Below, piece by piece: positions 8,309 to 18,408 of a stretch of DNA of 21,196 nt. The notes under the pieces were generated by a model. That model saw only the letters and a program-made list of their open reading frames with translations, was not told the origin of the DNA and made no database searches. The position numbers and the translations under genes were made by a program. Source of the stretch: Hypsibius dujardini (taxonomy: Eukaryota; Tardigrada; Eutardigrada; Parachela; Hypsibiidae); the NCBI GenBank assembly GCA_001579985.1, contig LRSR01006098.1, forward strand, positions 1-21,196. Direction: 5' to 3'. The first letter of the stretch is position 1; each line of letters starts with the position of its first letter.

Positions 8309-9096
8309 CCACCTCTCTCTCAACAAACGCCTTGGCGTTGCTCTCCCCGAAGGACGCATACATGGCCGCACTCAGTTCCGGCACCTGTGATGCTTCGCCA
8401 GAACAATCCCCTCCGCCACGTTGGCCAAACTGACTGTCCGCATCAGTTGCTCCACGCAGACTTCCTTCAAATCCAACAGGCCGTATTCGTCCGCCGCCGC
8501 GAGATGGGTGTGCGCCGTCAGGGGACTCCATTCACAGAGCCGTGGTACACATGTGGCAAAAACCTTGCGCTAACCGAGTTAAACCATTGCACTCGTTCCA
8601 TGGCTGTTCTAGGCAGTCCCCGAGTTAAAGTGCTTAATTCGGTTAGCGCAAGATTTTTGCCATGTTAGTAGATGAAATCCAAGAAGACAGTCAAGAGTCC
8701 ATCCGTCGACGTCCCGAACGTTGCAACGGTCCGACTTCTTCTCCGCAATGTTGCGGACAAACATGGCGGCAGACACGTCCGAGCGCGCAGCCAAGAATCC
8801 GATGATCCGGCAGTTCCTGCCCGTCCGCCGAAATCAGGATGAAATGCGTCGGCTGGAGGCGACGGTGTGTGGCGAGATCGTTGAGCAGCTTGGCCATAAT
8901 CTTCTCCGACTTACAGCTGCTGCTGATGGTATCCGATCGCCAATGCGGATCCAATTCTTCGGTCAGCGTAACGTGAGCGTACAGGTTCAGCAAGTTGGCG
9001 GTGAGAGAGTTGACACACGAATCAAGGATGTCGGCCAGCCGGATTACGTGTCGGTGCACACCCAGGTGGTACGAGTATTTGGGTGGGGAGAGTAAT
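8304..9096 (-). pseudogene. Decayed BTB/POZ-BACK protein gene
   Basis: BTB/POZ-BACK proteins are usually dimeric adaptors for CUL3 ubiquitin ligases. On the minus strand an N-terminal part of unknown type (VIRLADILDSCVNSLTANLL) leads into a BTB core, FILISADGQELPDHRI. After a one-base shift near 8794-8797 it continues as LAARSDVSAAMFVRNIAEKK and DVDGWTLDCLLGF. A foldback element then interrupts it (8546-8670). Beyond that comes EWSPLTAHTHLAAADEYGLL and the VSLANVAEGIVLAKHHRC BACK-like helix. Another shift near 8380-8384 is needed to reach the end (AMYASFGESNAKAFVEREVD, stop). A pair of compensating single-base shifts near 8676 and 8532 flanks the insertion. With several indels and an insertion this is almost surely dead, though assembly errors could explain some shifts. 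Confidence 0.75.
8546..8670. mobile_element. Foldback MITE, copy 1, inside the BTB pseudogene
   Basis: Ends are inverted repeats around TGGCAAAAACCTTGCGCTAA, flanked by TA at 8546-8547 and 8669-8670. Removing the element plus one TA joins the flanking BTB frame, which supports a TA target-site duplication. The middle (GTTAAACCATTGCACTCGTT and AACTCGGGG-type segments) is shared with the copy at 17108-17232 in opposite orientation. Confidence 0.85.
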
Positions 9097-9262
9097 GAAT
9101 CGCCATGTTGCTCACCGAATCAGTACTCGGAATACTGTCAATACAAACGGGAAAAAATAGTTCATATTCTCGCGATGCAAAAAAATGGGATGCCTGGTTG
9201 TATGTACATGTACATGTCTGTGACGTTGTGTATCCACACCTAGAGGCAGATCGACTAGAAAA

Positions 9263-9417
9263 CAGACAGATGGACAGACAGACAGACAGACAGATAGACA
9301 GACAGACAGACAGACAGATGGACAGACAGGTGTACAGACAGACAGATAGAGACATACAGACAGATGGACAGACAGGTGTACAGACAGACAGATAGACAGA
9401 CAGACAGACAGACAGGT
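9263..9417. repeat. CAGA tetranucleotide array, intergenic
   Basis: This array includes two near-identical GACAGATGGACAGACAGG TGTACAGACAGACAGATAGA-type blocks in tandem, so part of it is a higher-order duplication. It lies upstream of the BTB pseudogene. Confidence 0.9.
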
Positions 9418-10506
9418 GGTCGCTCCCACAAAAGCCTGAAATCGCAAATGTGCTAATCGCAAATCGAATTTCGCGTAGAATTCGACGGAATTATTACGGT
9501 GGTAAGGAAATTGCGTGCCATCTTGGATAAACCTCCGAAACTGAAATTCCGTTACGACGGGAAGAAACGATTCTGGTTGACAATAATGAGGAAAAACTCT
9601 GCAAAGAAAACCACAGCGGTTTCCTACAAAATAAAAAAGCTACATAGACCGAAACACAAGAACAGGAGAGAATTGCAGAATGCGAGTTTTACACTGTTGA
9701 AGTCAAATCCACTATCAGCTGATGGAAATGGAGGAGTTACTCGTAATTCGTGTGGAATTTCCACGAATGGTGCATTGTGATGGAGTGGAATTGGAGTTAT
9801 ACAAAACAATTCGCTGTCGACATCGAGTTCCCCATTTATTCGTCCAGTCGGTCTCTCTGGAAAACGATTGGGATTGGTTTCATTCCATCGAGGTTAGTTT
9901 TTTTAAAACACCTAACCAACTGTCATCATCCCTGCTACATTTCCGGAAACCACCTAATTGCCGCATCAAAATTTCGCTTCATGGACCTTTGAAGGGAGAA
10001 TTGTCACCAAGCCCTCACTCAAATCGTAAGTTTTTAACTTAAATCCTTTTCTGACAGCATCCCGAATGACAAATAAATCTCGTAGAGCTTCCAGAACTCG
10101 AAAAAGTATGTTTTGATAATCAAACTCTTCGAGCGAGACCAAGTATCGGCTGGCAAACCTAGAAGGAATTTTGTCGTTTTGTCATTCTCCGCGCGCGCTT
10201 CTAGTATTTTAAACCCTCTCTGACTTGGTACATGAAAAAAATGATGATTTTAGATTTAAGGTAATTTTAAATAAAATTTAGGCCTTGTGATATTTACTCA
10301 GTACTAAAATTCTTGGCTTTGGTAACACACGGTGTGATTCCCTGATATTAATGCTTGATTGGCTGATTCACGCAAGTGTCAGTTGTTTGTTCAGTGTTTC
10401 GCTTGATTGATCACTTAGCTTCATATCACATTACTGGATGTAATCACAAAGAATCAATAATTTCATGCAGTGACAACTTTTCAGTTTCCATTCTCTGTGT
10501 TTTCAG
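9418..10506. other. Region upstream of NSA2, with an unrecognised open frame
   Basis: An open frame (9722-10042, plus) begins MEMEELLVIRVEFPRMVH. It contains donor-like sites GAG|GTTAGT (9893) and AAATC|GTAAGTTTTT (10028). The second could be the 5' splice site of a noncoding first exon of NSA2, whose leader has an acceptor at 10506. No protein family is recognised, and the frame may be chance. The rest is AT-rich and featureless. Confidence 0.3.
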
Positions 10507-10543
10507 CATTTGAGACGACTCTATCTCCCAAAACCTTGCCAAA

Positions 10544-12475
10544 ATGCCGCAGAACGAGCATATCGAATTGGCCCAGAAGCGGCATGGACGGCGCATGGAT
10601 TACCACGAGCGGAAACGCAAGAAGGAAGCTCGCGCGCCACACACAGAAGCAGCACGGGCGCAGAACCTCCGCGGAATCAAGGCCAAACTCCACAGCCAAC
10701 GCCGGCACAGCGAGAAGATTCAGATGAAGAAGACCATCAGGATGCACGAAGAGCGTGACACGACGCAGAAGGAGGCGCCGCTCCAGGAGGGTGCCGTCCC
10801 GGCGTATCTGTTGGACCGTGAGACACAGACCCGCGCCAAGGTCCTCTCCAATATGATCAAGCAGAAGCGGAAGGAGAAGGCTGGCAAGTGGACGGTGCCG
10901 ATACCGAAGGTGCACGCGGTCAGTGAATCGGAGGTGTTCAAGGTGTTGAAGAGCGGCAAGACGAAAAAGAAGTCCTGGAAACGAATGGTCACAAAGGTGA
11001 GTTATCCTGTTGTTCGCTCTCGCTAGTGATTGTCGTTGGAACTTTTGGAGAGTTGAATAAGTTGCTAGTGGTTCGCAATTGCTTCATTAGTCCCGTTTGA
11101 TGCAATTAGGTTGACTAAAGTTATAGGAGCACGTCCTATGAATATCTTCTGGTTGACTGATATTTTTCGTTATTTTCATTAAGCCGTGTAATTGAATCAT
11201 CTATTTGCAATAACACAGGGCAGAAATCTTTTTATTTTTAATTATATATAAAATCAGACGCCTTTTCACTTGTTGATTTTCAATTTAATTCAAATTAGCA
11301 CCGTTAAACAATTTTAAATCAACCTTGATTTTAATTCATTTTCGATTTAAGAGTAACCCGGCGCTTTGAATCGTCCAGAAAATCTTCTCAGGTCCCCATT
11401 TGTTGCAAGTGCAAATAAGCATTTTCATGTCCAAATATCATTTACAATTATAGATCGCTAAGTTAAGTATCTTTTGCCGTTTTCAAAATTTGAAAAAACT
11501 GCAGTGACGTCACCATTGGATAATTCTTCCCGTTAGCGACACTTTGAGATACTTTAAATGACAAATCTTGTCTGATTTGCACGATCTGGAGCTTCTTGAG
11601 AAGCTCTCAAAAAGTGCTGAAGACAGTTGCAACAGATTTTTCATCATGTTTGCGGTTCAGAAGTTGTAGAGCCAAAACCTCGGAAAACTGGGATATTTGG
11701 GATGGGATGAACTTTTTTTCGAGGTCCACACTCTGTAACTTCTGAACCGCAAACATGATGAAAAATCTGTTACAGTTGTCTTCAGCATTTTATGAAAGCT
11801 TCTCAAGAAGCTCTAGATCTTGCAGATCGGACAAGATTTGTCATTCACAGTATCTTAAAGTGTCGCTAACGGGAAGAATTTTCCAATGGTGACATCACTG
11901 CAGTTTTCAAATTTTGAAAACGGCAAAAAGATACCTAACTTAGCGATCTATAATTGTAAATGATATTTGGACATGAAAATGCTTATTTGCACTTGCAACA
12001 CATGGAGACCTGAGAAGATTTTCTGGACGATTCAAAGCGCCGGGTTGCCCTTAAAACACTTGGTGGATGACAATCAGCAGTATCAGTGTTTGTTTTTCCG
12101 ATATTCCATTTATAGTGTTTACAACTGACATGCTCTCTAATGCTTCAGGTTTGCTTCGTGGGAGAAGGTTTCACCCGGAAACCGCCCAAGTTTGAACGCT
12201 TCATCCGGCCCATGGGTCTGCGCTTCAAGAAGGCCCACGTCACCCACCCCGAACTGAAAGCCACCTTCCAACTGCCCATCATCGGGGTGAAGAAGAACCC
12301 CAGCTCCCCGATGTACACCTCCCTCGGTGTGATCACCAAGGGCACCATCCTCGAGGTCAACGTCAGCGAACTCGGCCTCGTCACACAGGGCGGCAAGGTG
12401 GTGTGGGGCAAGTACGCACAGGTGACAAACAACCCTGAGAACGACGGCTGCATCAACGCTGTATTACTTGTGTAG
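10544..12475 (+). CDS. NSA2: Ribosome biogenesis protein NSA2, complete, two coding exons
   Basis: NSA2 is a nucleolar assembly factor of pre-60S ribosomes, needed for ITS2/27S rRNA processing. It has an eS8-like fold. Exon 1 is 10544-10996 (151 codons, ending ACA AAG|GTGAGT). Exon 2 is 12149-12475 after TGCTTCAG|GTT. The junction is in phase 0 and gives 259 residues, against 260 in human. [55 protein letters not shown] and the nearly invariant [20 protein letters not shown] and [18 protein letters not shown] are diagnostic. The N-terminal half is highly basic. A 3' splice site (TTTTCAG, ending 10506) lies 37 bases before the ATG, so the leader is spliced. The 1,152-base intron is dominated by a foldback element. 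Confidence 0.98.
11347..12054. mobile_element. Long foldback element (TTAA-flanked) in the NSA2 intron
   Basis: The left arm (11351 to about 11683) and right arm (about 11720 to 12050) are near-perfect inverted copies of over 320 bases, around a loop of about 36 bases. The outer ends read GAGTAACCCGGCGCTTTGAA on the left; the complement of the right end begins GGGCAACCCGGCGCTTTGAA. Both ends abut TTAA (11347-11350 and 12051-12054), the target duplication used by piggyBac-type transposases, though the end bases are not the usual CCC. There is no reading frame, so it is a nonautonomous element. Transcribed within the intron, it would form a long RNA hairpin. Confidence 0.85.
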
Positions 12476-12538
12476 ACAATATCTTCTGGCAAGGGTGTTT
12501 GGGTGTAAGAAAACAGTGAATCTTATTAGAATATGTCT

Positions 12539-12544
12539 TTTAAT
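12539..12544 (-). terminator. Candidate polyadenylation signal ATTAAA of the BK channel gene
   Basis: On the minus strand ATTAAA lies about 50 bases past the channel stop codon. It overlaps an AATAAG on the plus strand (12542-12547) that could serve NSA2. Only 118 bases separate the two convergent stop codons, so the mature 3' ends probably overlap or abut. Confidence 0.45.
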
Positions 12545-12593
12545 AAGGATTCTACAAAAAACAAAACGTGAAAAGAATTGGGGGCAATTTGAG

Positions 12594-15500
12594 TTATGTG
12601 CTGTTGTTGTTGATGGCGACCTCTTTGGTGGCGGCCCCGAAGTCGGACTGCATCAGCGCGAAGATGTAGTCGCTCTCGCGAAGCCGGTTGTTCGGTGCGG
12701 GTTTAGTGATGACGTAACGTTTGCTGGGTGAACCGGCGGGGTGCTCGGCGAACAGCCGGAAGATGCCCAGGCAGAGGATGCCGTATTTGTAGAGGACGCG
12801 GACGAAGAGTTCCCCGAATGTTTGATTCTGCAAAACAAAAGCGAAGACCGAATCAGCAACCGAGAATTTATTTTCTGGTGATCTTGCAAACAGAGTGGTA
12901 GACATGAGAAACTGAAAGAATGACCAGCAGACAGACAGACAGACAGGTAGACGGGTAGGCTTGACAAACAAATGCAGGCAGACCGACAGACAACCAGACA
13001 AACACACAGACAACCACGCAGATAGGCATGACAAACAGAAGGAAGATTGCCAACAAGACAGGCAGGCAGACAATAGACATAACAAGCAGAATCGAAGACA
13101 GGCAGACGTAGNTTGGGAATAATGCATCAAATTCATACTGCTCATGGGGAAGAAGCAAAACTTTGATGTCGTAGTGCACTTACCGGGATCGGACAATTGA
13201 GCACCGCCAATCAACCCTACAACATAAGAGGAATCGTCGAAAGACCCAACAGCGCCATAAAACCATTTTTGTCTATCTGTTCCTACAAACAAGAGAACGG
13301 ACCTGCGCCCTCCGCGAGGATTTCCTCCAGTTCTGAGCTGGCGCCGCCGAATATCAGCGCGCGTATCACCCGGAACGCACTGGGGTTGAAGTAAACCTGC
13401 ATGAAGAGACGTCTTATTACGAGTCAAATCAATCGCATTCCGGTATAGTACGAGTACCAGTTCTGAGCCCCAAAGAATATCGCTTCATTTACCATGGACA
13501 TGAGGGAGTCCAGTACACTGGCGGTGAAGGCCGTTCCACATGCAAAAGGTTCCGTCGCGAAAAACCCGGTGTCAGGGTCGTCATCATCGTCATCCGGGTC
13601 CAGGAACTGTACGTTCGGATCGTTAACTGTTGCGAAATTGAACCGCATTGCATTAGACTACTATAACATGAGCGTCAAATTTGCGAGCGCTTCAGTGTAT
13701 GACAAATTACGGCTGACTTACAGAGATCGGTGATCATGGGTATTCGAGTCCCCGAACGGTGTTTTTTCGGAACCTGAAATACTTGAGAACCGCGCCCCGA
13801 AACTGGACCTAAGGAGGGGGCCTAAGTCAGAGGTTTTTCTCATGACATGTTATGTCTATGGCTCTTCGTGATACTTACCGGTGGAAACAGGACGAGAAGC
13901 CACAGACGTGACTCTTGGCTCACAGTCCATCGCTACAAAACCACGTAACGAGCTACGGCAGGAGACTCGGAATTCAAGAAAGACAGCTAGACAAACAGGC
14001 AGACAAACAAACAGGCAGACAGACAGACAGGCAGACAGACAGGCAGACAGACAGACAAACAGGCAGACAGGCAGGCAGGCAGACAGGCAGACAGACAGAC
14101 AGACAACAAACAGGCGGCAGTCGCACAGACACGATTACCTTTTATATTGAGCGAAGCCATGATAACTTCCTTGTCCGTTAAGTTTGAATCATTGGTATGT
14201 GGCACTTTAGCCGTTAAGATGACACACATACTGCAGGAATGGATGGAGAGAGCGCGCAAGTCGGCCCGACTGAGAGCCGTCCCCTGAAAAGGAAAATCCA
14301 GGGTACAATAATATCTGGAAATTCTGTCAATAATCAATTAGTGCATTAAGTGTTCCTCGCACCTTGATGATTGTGATTTTTGGGAAATTGTATAGATTTT
14401 TCCACTCCCGCGATAAATAATCAATATTGCCTGGAACAGACAAAAGTCACATAGCGTTCGTTTAAAGTGCTCTAACGTGAATTGTAACAGCATGGGTCGC
14501 TCAATTATGAAGGTAGGAGTGAGAGACGGCCTTCAATACCTAGGAATACAATTTGCTTCAGTTCTGCATAGCCGAAATTGCTGGAGCGGAGTGGCATGAC
14601 TAGGCTGTTCAGTCCGATCAGCGGAGAATTAGCATCCGCGAAGATTCCCACCACCACATGGCCATAAAATTGCTTTTTCGCAGCCGCGTAGCGGTCCTAT
14701 GTGGCAAATTGAGTCGAATTAGAGCCTTAACTCAGTAAAATTACATGTTTATCTGTTGGCCCGTCTGCCAGTTTGCCTGTCTCTTTGTCTGACTGAGTGA
14801 TTGATTGTCTGTTTGTCTGCCTGTCCGCCTGCCTGCCTGTTTATATCTCTGTTTGTCTGCCTATCCTTCTACCTGTATTTTGGTCTGTGTTTATGTTTGT
14901 TTTTGTCTCTGTCTCTGTCTCTGTCTCTGTCTGTGTCTCTGTCTCTGTCTGTGTCTCTGTCTGTCTGTCGGTCTGTCTGTCTGTCAGTCTGTCTGCTTGT
15001 CTGCTTGTCTGTCTGTTCGTCTTTCGAGCTGTCTGGTACTTTATGCATAATTTGTTCACGTACAATGAGTGCAGATTCAAAAGGTCGAGGTGCACACCAG
15101 TGAAACATTCCTGTGAAATCAAAGAACACCCCGCGTTCATAACAAAACCGCGCTCATATTAAAAATGAATTTTATTGCTTACCGGTAGAGTCAAATTTGC
15201 AGTTCTCTATCTGTTCGTTGAGAGCAGCCAATTCTGGATCCGGTTCCGACGGATGGAGGCTCACATCTCCGCCGGAGTCGTTACTGCTCTCGGACAAGGA
15301 TTTGTATTTATTTTGCAATGGCACCACGAGATACGTCCTGACCGAAGAGACCGAAGAGATACCGTAAATAGGACGTACTGCACGAACAAATGGTCGTTTA
15401 GGGAGCGGTATACGCGGCCCAGTACTTGCCCCGGGTGTGGCTCCAGCAACTCATAAGCACGCTTCATGGTCGGCGTCGAGGGATAATTTTGGATGAATAT

Positions 15501-18360
15501 TTCAACCTTCTCCTCCTTTGTCTTACCCTGCATGACCGACATTCGTCGACCGGCTTTTTCGCTGAACTTCGGAGAGCTCGGCTTGGACATGACTTGAATT
15601 GGCATTTTGCGGTTGTTGTTGGTGACTGGACCGAAGAAATTCAGTCAAAAATCTGGCAAAAGTTCATTACCATTTCTGGGACTGGCTGTCTGTCTGTCTG
15701 TCTGCCTTACTGTTTTTCTGTCTGTCTGTCTGTCTGCCTGCCTGTCTGTCTGTCTGTCTGTCCGCTTGTCTATCTGTCTGTCTGTTTGTCTGACTGTCTG
15801 TTTGTTTGTCTGTCTGTCTGCCTGTCTGTCTGCCTGTTTGCCTGTCTGTCTGCCTGTCTGTATGTCTGTCTTTCCAATGCTTACACGGTCGACATCCGCA
15901 TTTTTTTATCATCTCAATCCGATGGATGTTGACATGGCACAAGCCACAGTATGACGCCGCTCTACAACCACAAAACATCAATTCTCCGTGGGTTTGTGTG
16001 ACTGCATTCTGGAACGCCACGCGGGCGGCCTCGGGGAAACCAAACACAGATTTCCGTGCATGCACGAGCCTGACCTTTGCACATCCCCCGCGGAGTCGGC
16101 AATAAAGAATCCCTGTGTTCGCGGCTCGATCGCCAGGCTGGGCTTCGGGTTTATGTCCATCGCGTAGTCATCCACCCCGGGATCCCAGAACGACACCGCA
16201 ATCAGCAGTATGTCAAGTTTCAATAAACATATCCTACACACACCGAAGGAGGGGAGAATGATAATCTGTTTCCAGCTTCGAATATACAGAATATACAGAA
16301 TTCTGTACAAAATGCAATTTATAGTTCGGTGTTTGTGGGACAAATATCGCAAGGTGCTATTTATTACTCGGCAGCTTCCGCAAAAGTCAGGCCAACAAAC
16401 GCCTGACTGAGTATTTCCGAGTACATTTCCATCCCGGTACCGCGGAGGTATTCCGACTTCCATCCGCCGTATGAGTCCTGACAGCAAAAAAAAATACGTG
16501 GCAAAGAAAATATTAATTTACAGTACAAAAATTAACGATTATTACTTTGCATACATGATTATATATTTTGAGCATAAAATGAAGCTTGTTTCACTTCATT
16601 TCATTAAACTTATCAAGTACTAACCTGATTCTTAAAAAATTAAAATAATAAAATTGCAATTCTTAATGGGAAGTCATGATTCAAAATAAAATTAGGTAAC
16701 TATTGCTGTTAATTATTTTTATTACTGATGCTTTTTATGCATCAGGTCTTGTCTTCGTTGAATAGTTCCTTTTTACTGATTTCGTACTATGGAAGTCGTT
16801 TTATCGTTGGTGGAGAATGACCGGCTGGTGAAGAGATTGGCCATCAGGGTGGAGAATCCCGGCGCAATGCAGCTCTGTGCGATCAATCCCAACTTCAGTT
16901 CCGCTGAAATAAGTTCAAATTCCAGCGAGATTTCCCAAAATCAGCCTAACAAATTATTGCGGCTCTTTTGCAGACCTCCTTACCCAAGCAGACGACCTCG
17001 TCGCCCGACTTCCAGTTCCACGACGGGATGTTCAGCAGATACGCCTATTTTAACACGCAGATTAAATAGAACGGAAGCTCGAGCGATTACCACGCGAGGT
17101 CCCCATATACATTCGTGGCAAAAACCTTACGCTGACCGAATCAAGCACTTTAACTCGACGGCTGTGTACAACAGCCATGCAACGAGTGTAATGGCTTAAC
17201 TCGGTTAGCGCAAAGTTTTTGCGACGTGTGTATACTCAGAATTGTTGAGCGGCAATGACGTGCTCAATAATGCATTAAAACGAGCCGATATAAAGATATT
17301 TAAAACGAACCGGTATTCGAGGCGGGAGTATAAATGGCGGGAGTGTAAATGGGGATGCTCACCTTATTATGATATTGCATTAGCTCCACGATCACGCGCG
17401 TCGAGGAGTGGTAATTCTTTATTGAAATCACACGCATCTGTTGAAGGGGTAAAAATGATGGGAGATTAGGTGTGGCGGCACGATTCTTTAAAAGGCTCCC
17501 CAAAATAAGCCGGTATTTGTTCGGCTTGAGCTGTCTGCGCCTCACTTTTGTAACCTTCAGAAATTCAATCGAATTCCTGTAGCTCCTTCAAGGGGTCAGA
17601 GTAATTTTAATTCCAGTTATCTCAAACGGATGTGACAAAATAGTGATTGCAGATTGCAATAACGATTGAATGATTGATTTATTGATTTATTAATACTTTT
17701 TTCATAAGGTGAGTTTTAATTTAGTAATCATCAAATGGCGATTTACATAAAAGACCAAGTCTTTTTGAATATTTTAAAGTATATCTCTGCGGTAGTTTAG
17801 GTCAAGTCCGCGATGTGCACACGAGGCGTACGATATTGGCAGCGTCCTCGGCGTCGGGATCGATGCAGTACTTGTTCGCCGCGATGATACACGCCTCGCA
17901 TCCTTCCGCTTTGGCGCGCTTCAGGTCATGACTGTGCATCGCGGATCCCTGGAGATACTCCACGTCGGTGAAATGGCGCTTCAATAGGCCCTCCATTTCA
18001 ATATCCGGCTCCCGCCTGTGCCGTTTCGGAAAACAGACACACACAAAACACAAAGACCATGCAACAAGGACCGCTTGAGAGGAGGTTTACAAGGAAATGA
18101 TTGTTCAGTCGTTATAATTCTTACAGGTCCATAAAAATGACCTTTATGTCACAGGATCCCCGGTCTTTGTGCAGGAATTCCTTCAGGAATCCGCCGGCCG
18201 AAATGAAATTGATGTTACCACACACGACGATATGTCTGAAAAAGCAAATCGTACAGTAAGAAGCGGGCCGGCCGCGTAAGGACGGGGCACGCAATAATGT
18301 GTATCCCATATATGATAAACTAATATTGCTGAAACATGCCAGGCGAGGCAGGCAGGCAGT

Positions 18361-18408
<48 letters not shown>

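Larger units (their letters stand above)
12594..15110 (-). other. slo: Slo exons for RCK2, calcium bowl and tail
   Basis: [16 protein letters not shown], then [75 protein letters not shown] and [12 protein letters not shown] follow the Slo1 order. The calcium bowl is [20 protein letters not shown], with six aspartates in a row against five in human. [17 protein letters not shown] and LAEGAG follow. After an unresolved junction the last exon gives [28 protein letters not shown] and [10 protein letters not shown] before the stop at 12596-12594. Confidence 0.93.
15885..18235 (-). other. slo: Slo exons for RCK1 and the cysteine-rich segment
   Basis: [10 protein letters not shown] opens the RCK1 Rossmann fold. 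[20 protein letters not shown], then [17 protein letters not shown], keep the two aspartates (human 362 and 367) of the RCK1 Ca2+ site. [45 protein letters not shown] and [15 protein letters not shown] follow in family order. The last exon has [20 protein letters not shown], with the CxxCH motif proposed for haem binding in mammalian BK. Confidence 0.93.

Noticed and set aside
9263-9417. CRISPR-like appearance of the tandem arrays
   Set aside because: There are no constant-length unique spacers. The units are four-base microsatellite repeats in an animal genome.
9499-9780. Basic open frame starting VRKLRAILDKPPKLKFRYDG
   Set aside because: The first codon is GTG, the composition is lysine-rich from AT-rich DNA, and no family resemblance or splice context was found.
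13735-13770. tRNA-like B-box (GTATTCGAGTCCCCG)
   Set aside because: The T-arm does not pair properly, no A-box lies at the right distance upstream, and no acceptor stem can be built, so neither a tRNA nor a tRNA-derived SINE is supported.
13881-14181. Long Gln/Thr/Asp/Arg-rich and Cys/Leu/Ser/Val-rich open frames over the CAGA/CTGT arrays
   Set aside because: A four-base repeat without stops gives open frames on both strands in several phases. The same peptides recur at every array, and no start or splice context supports translation.
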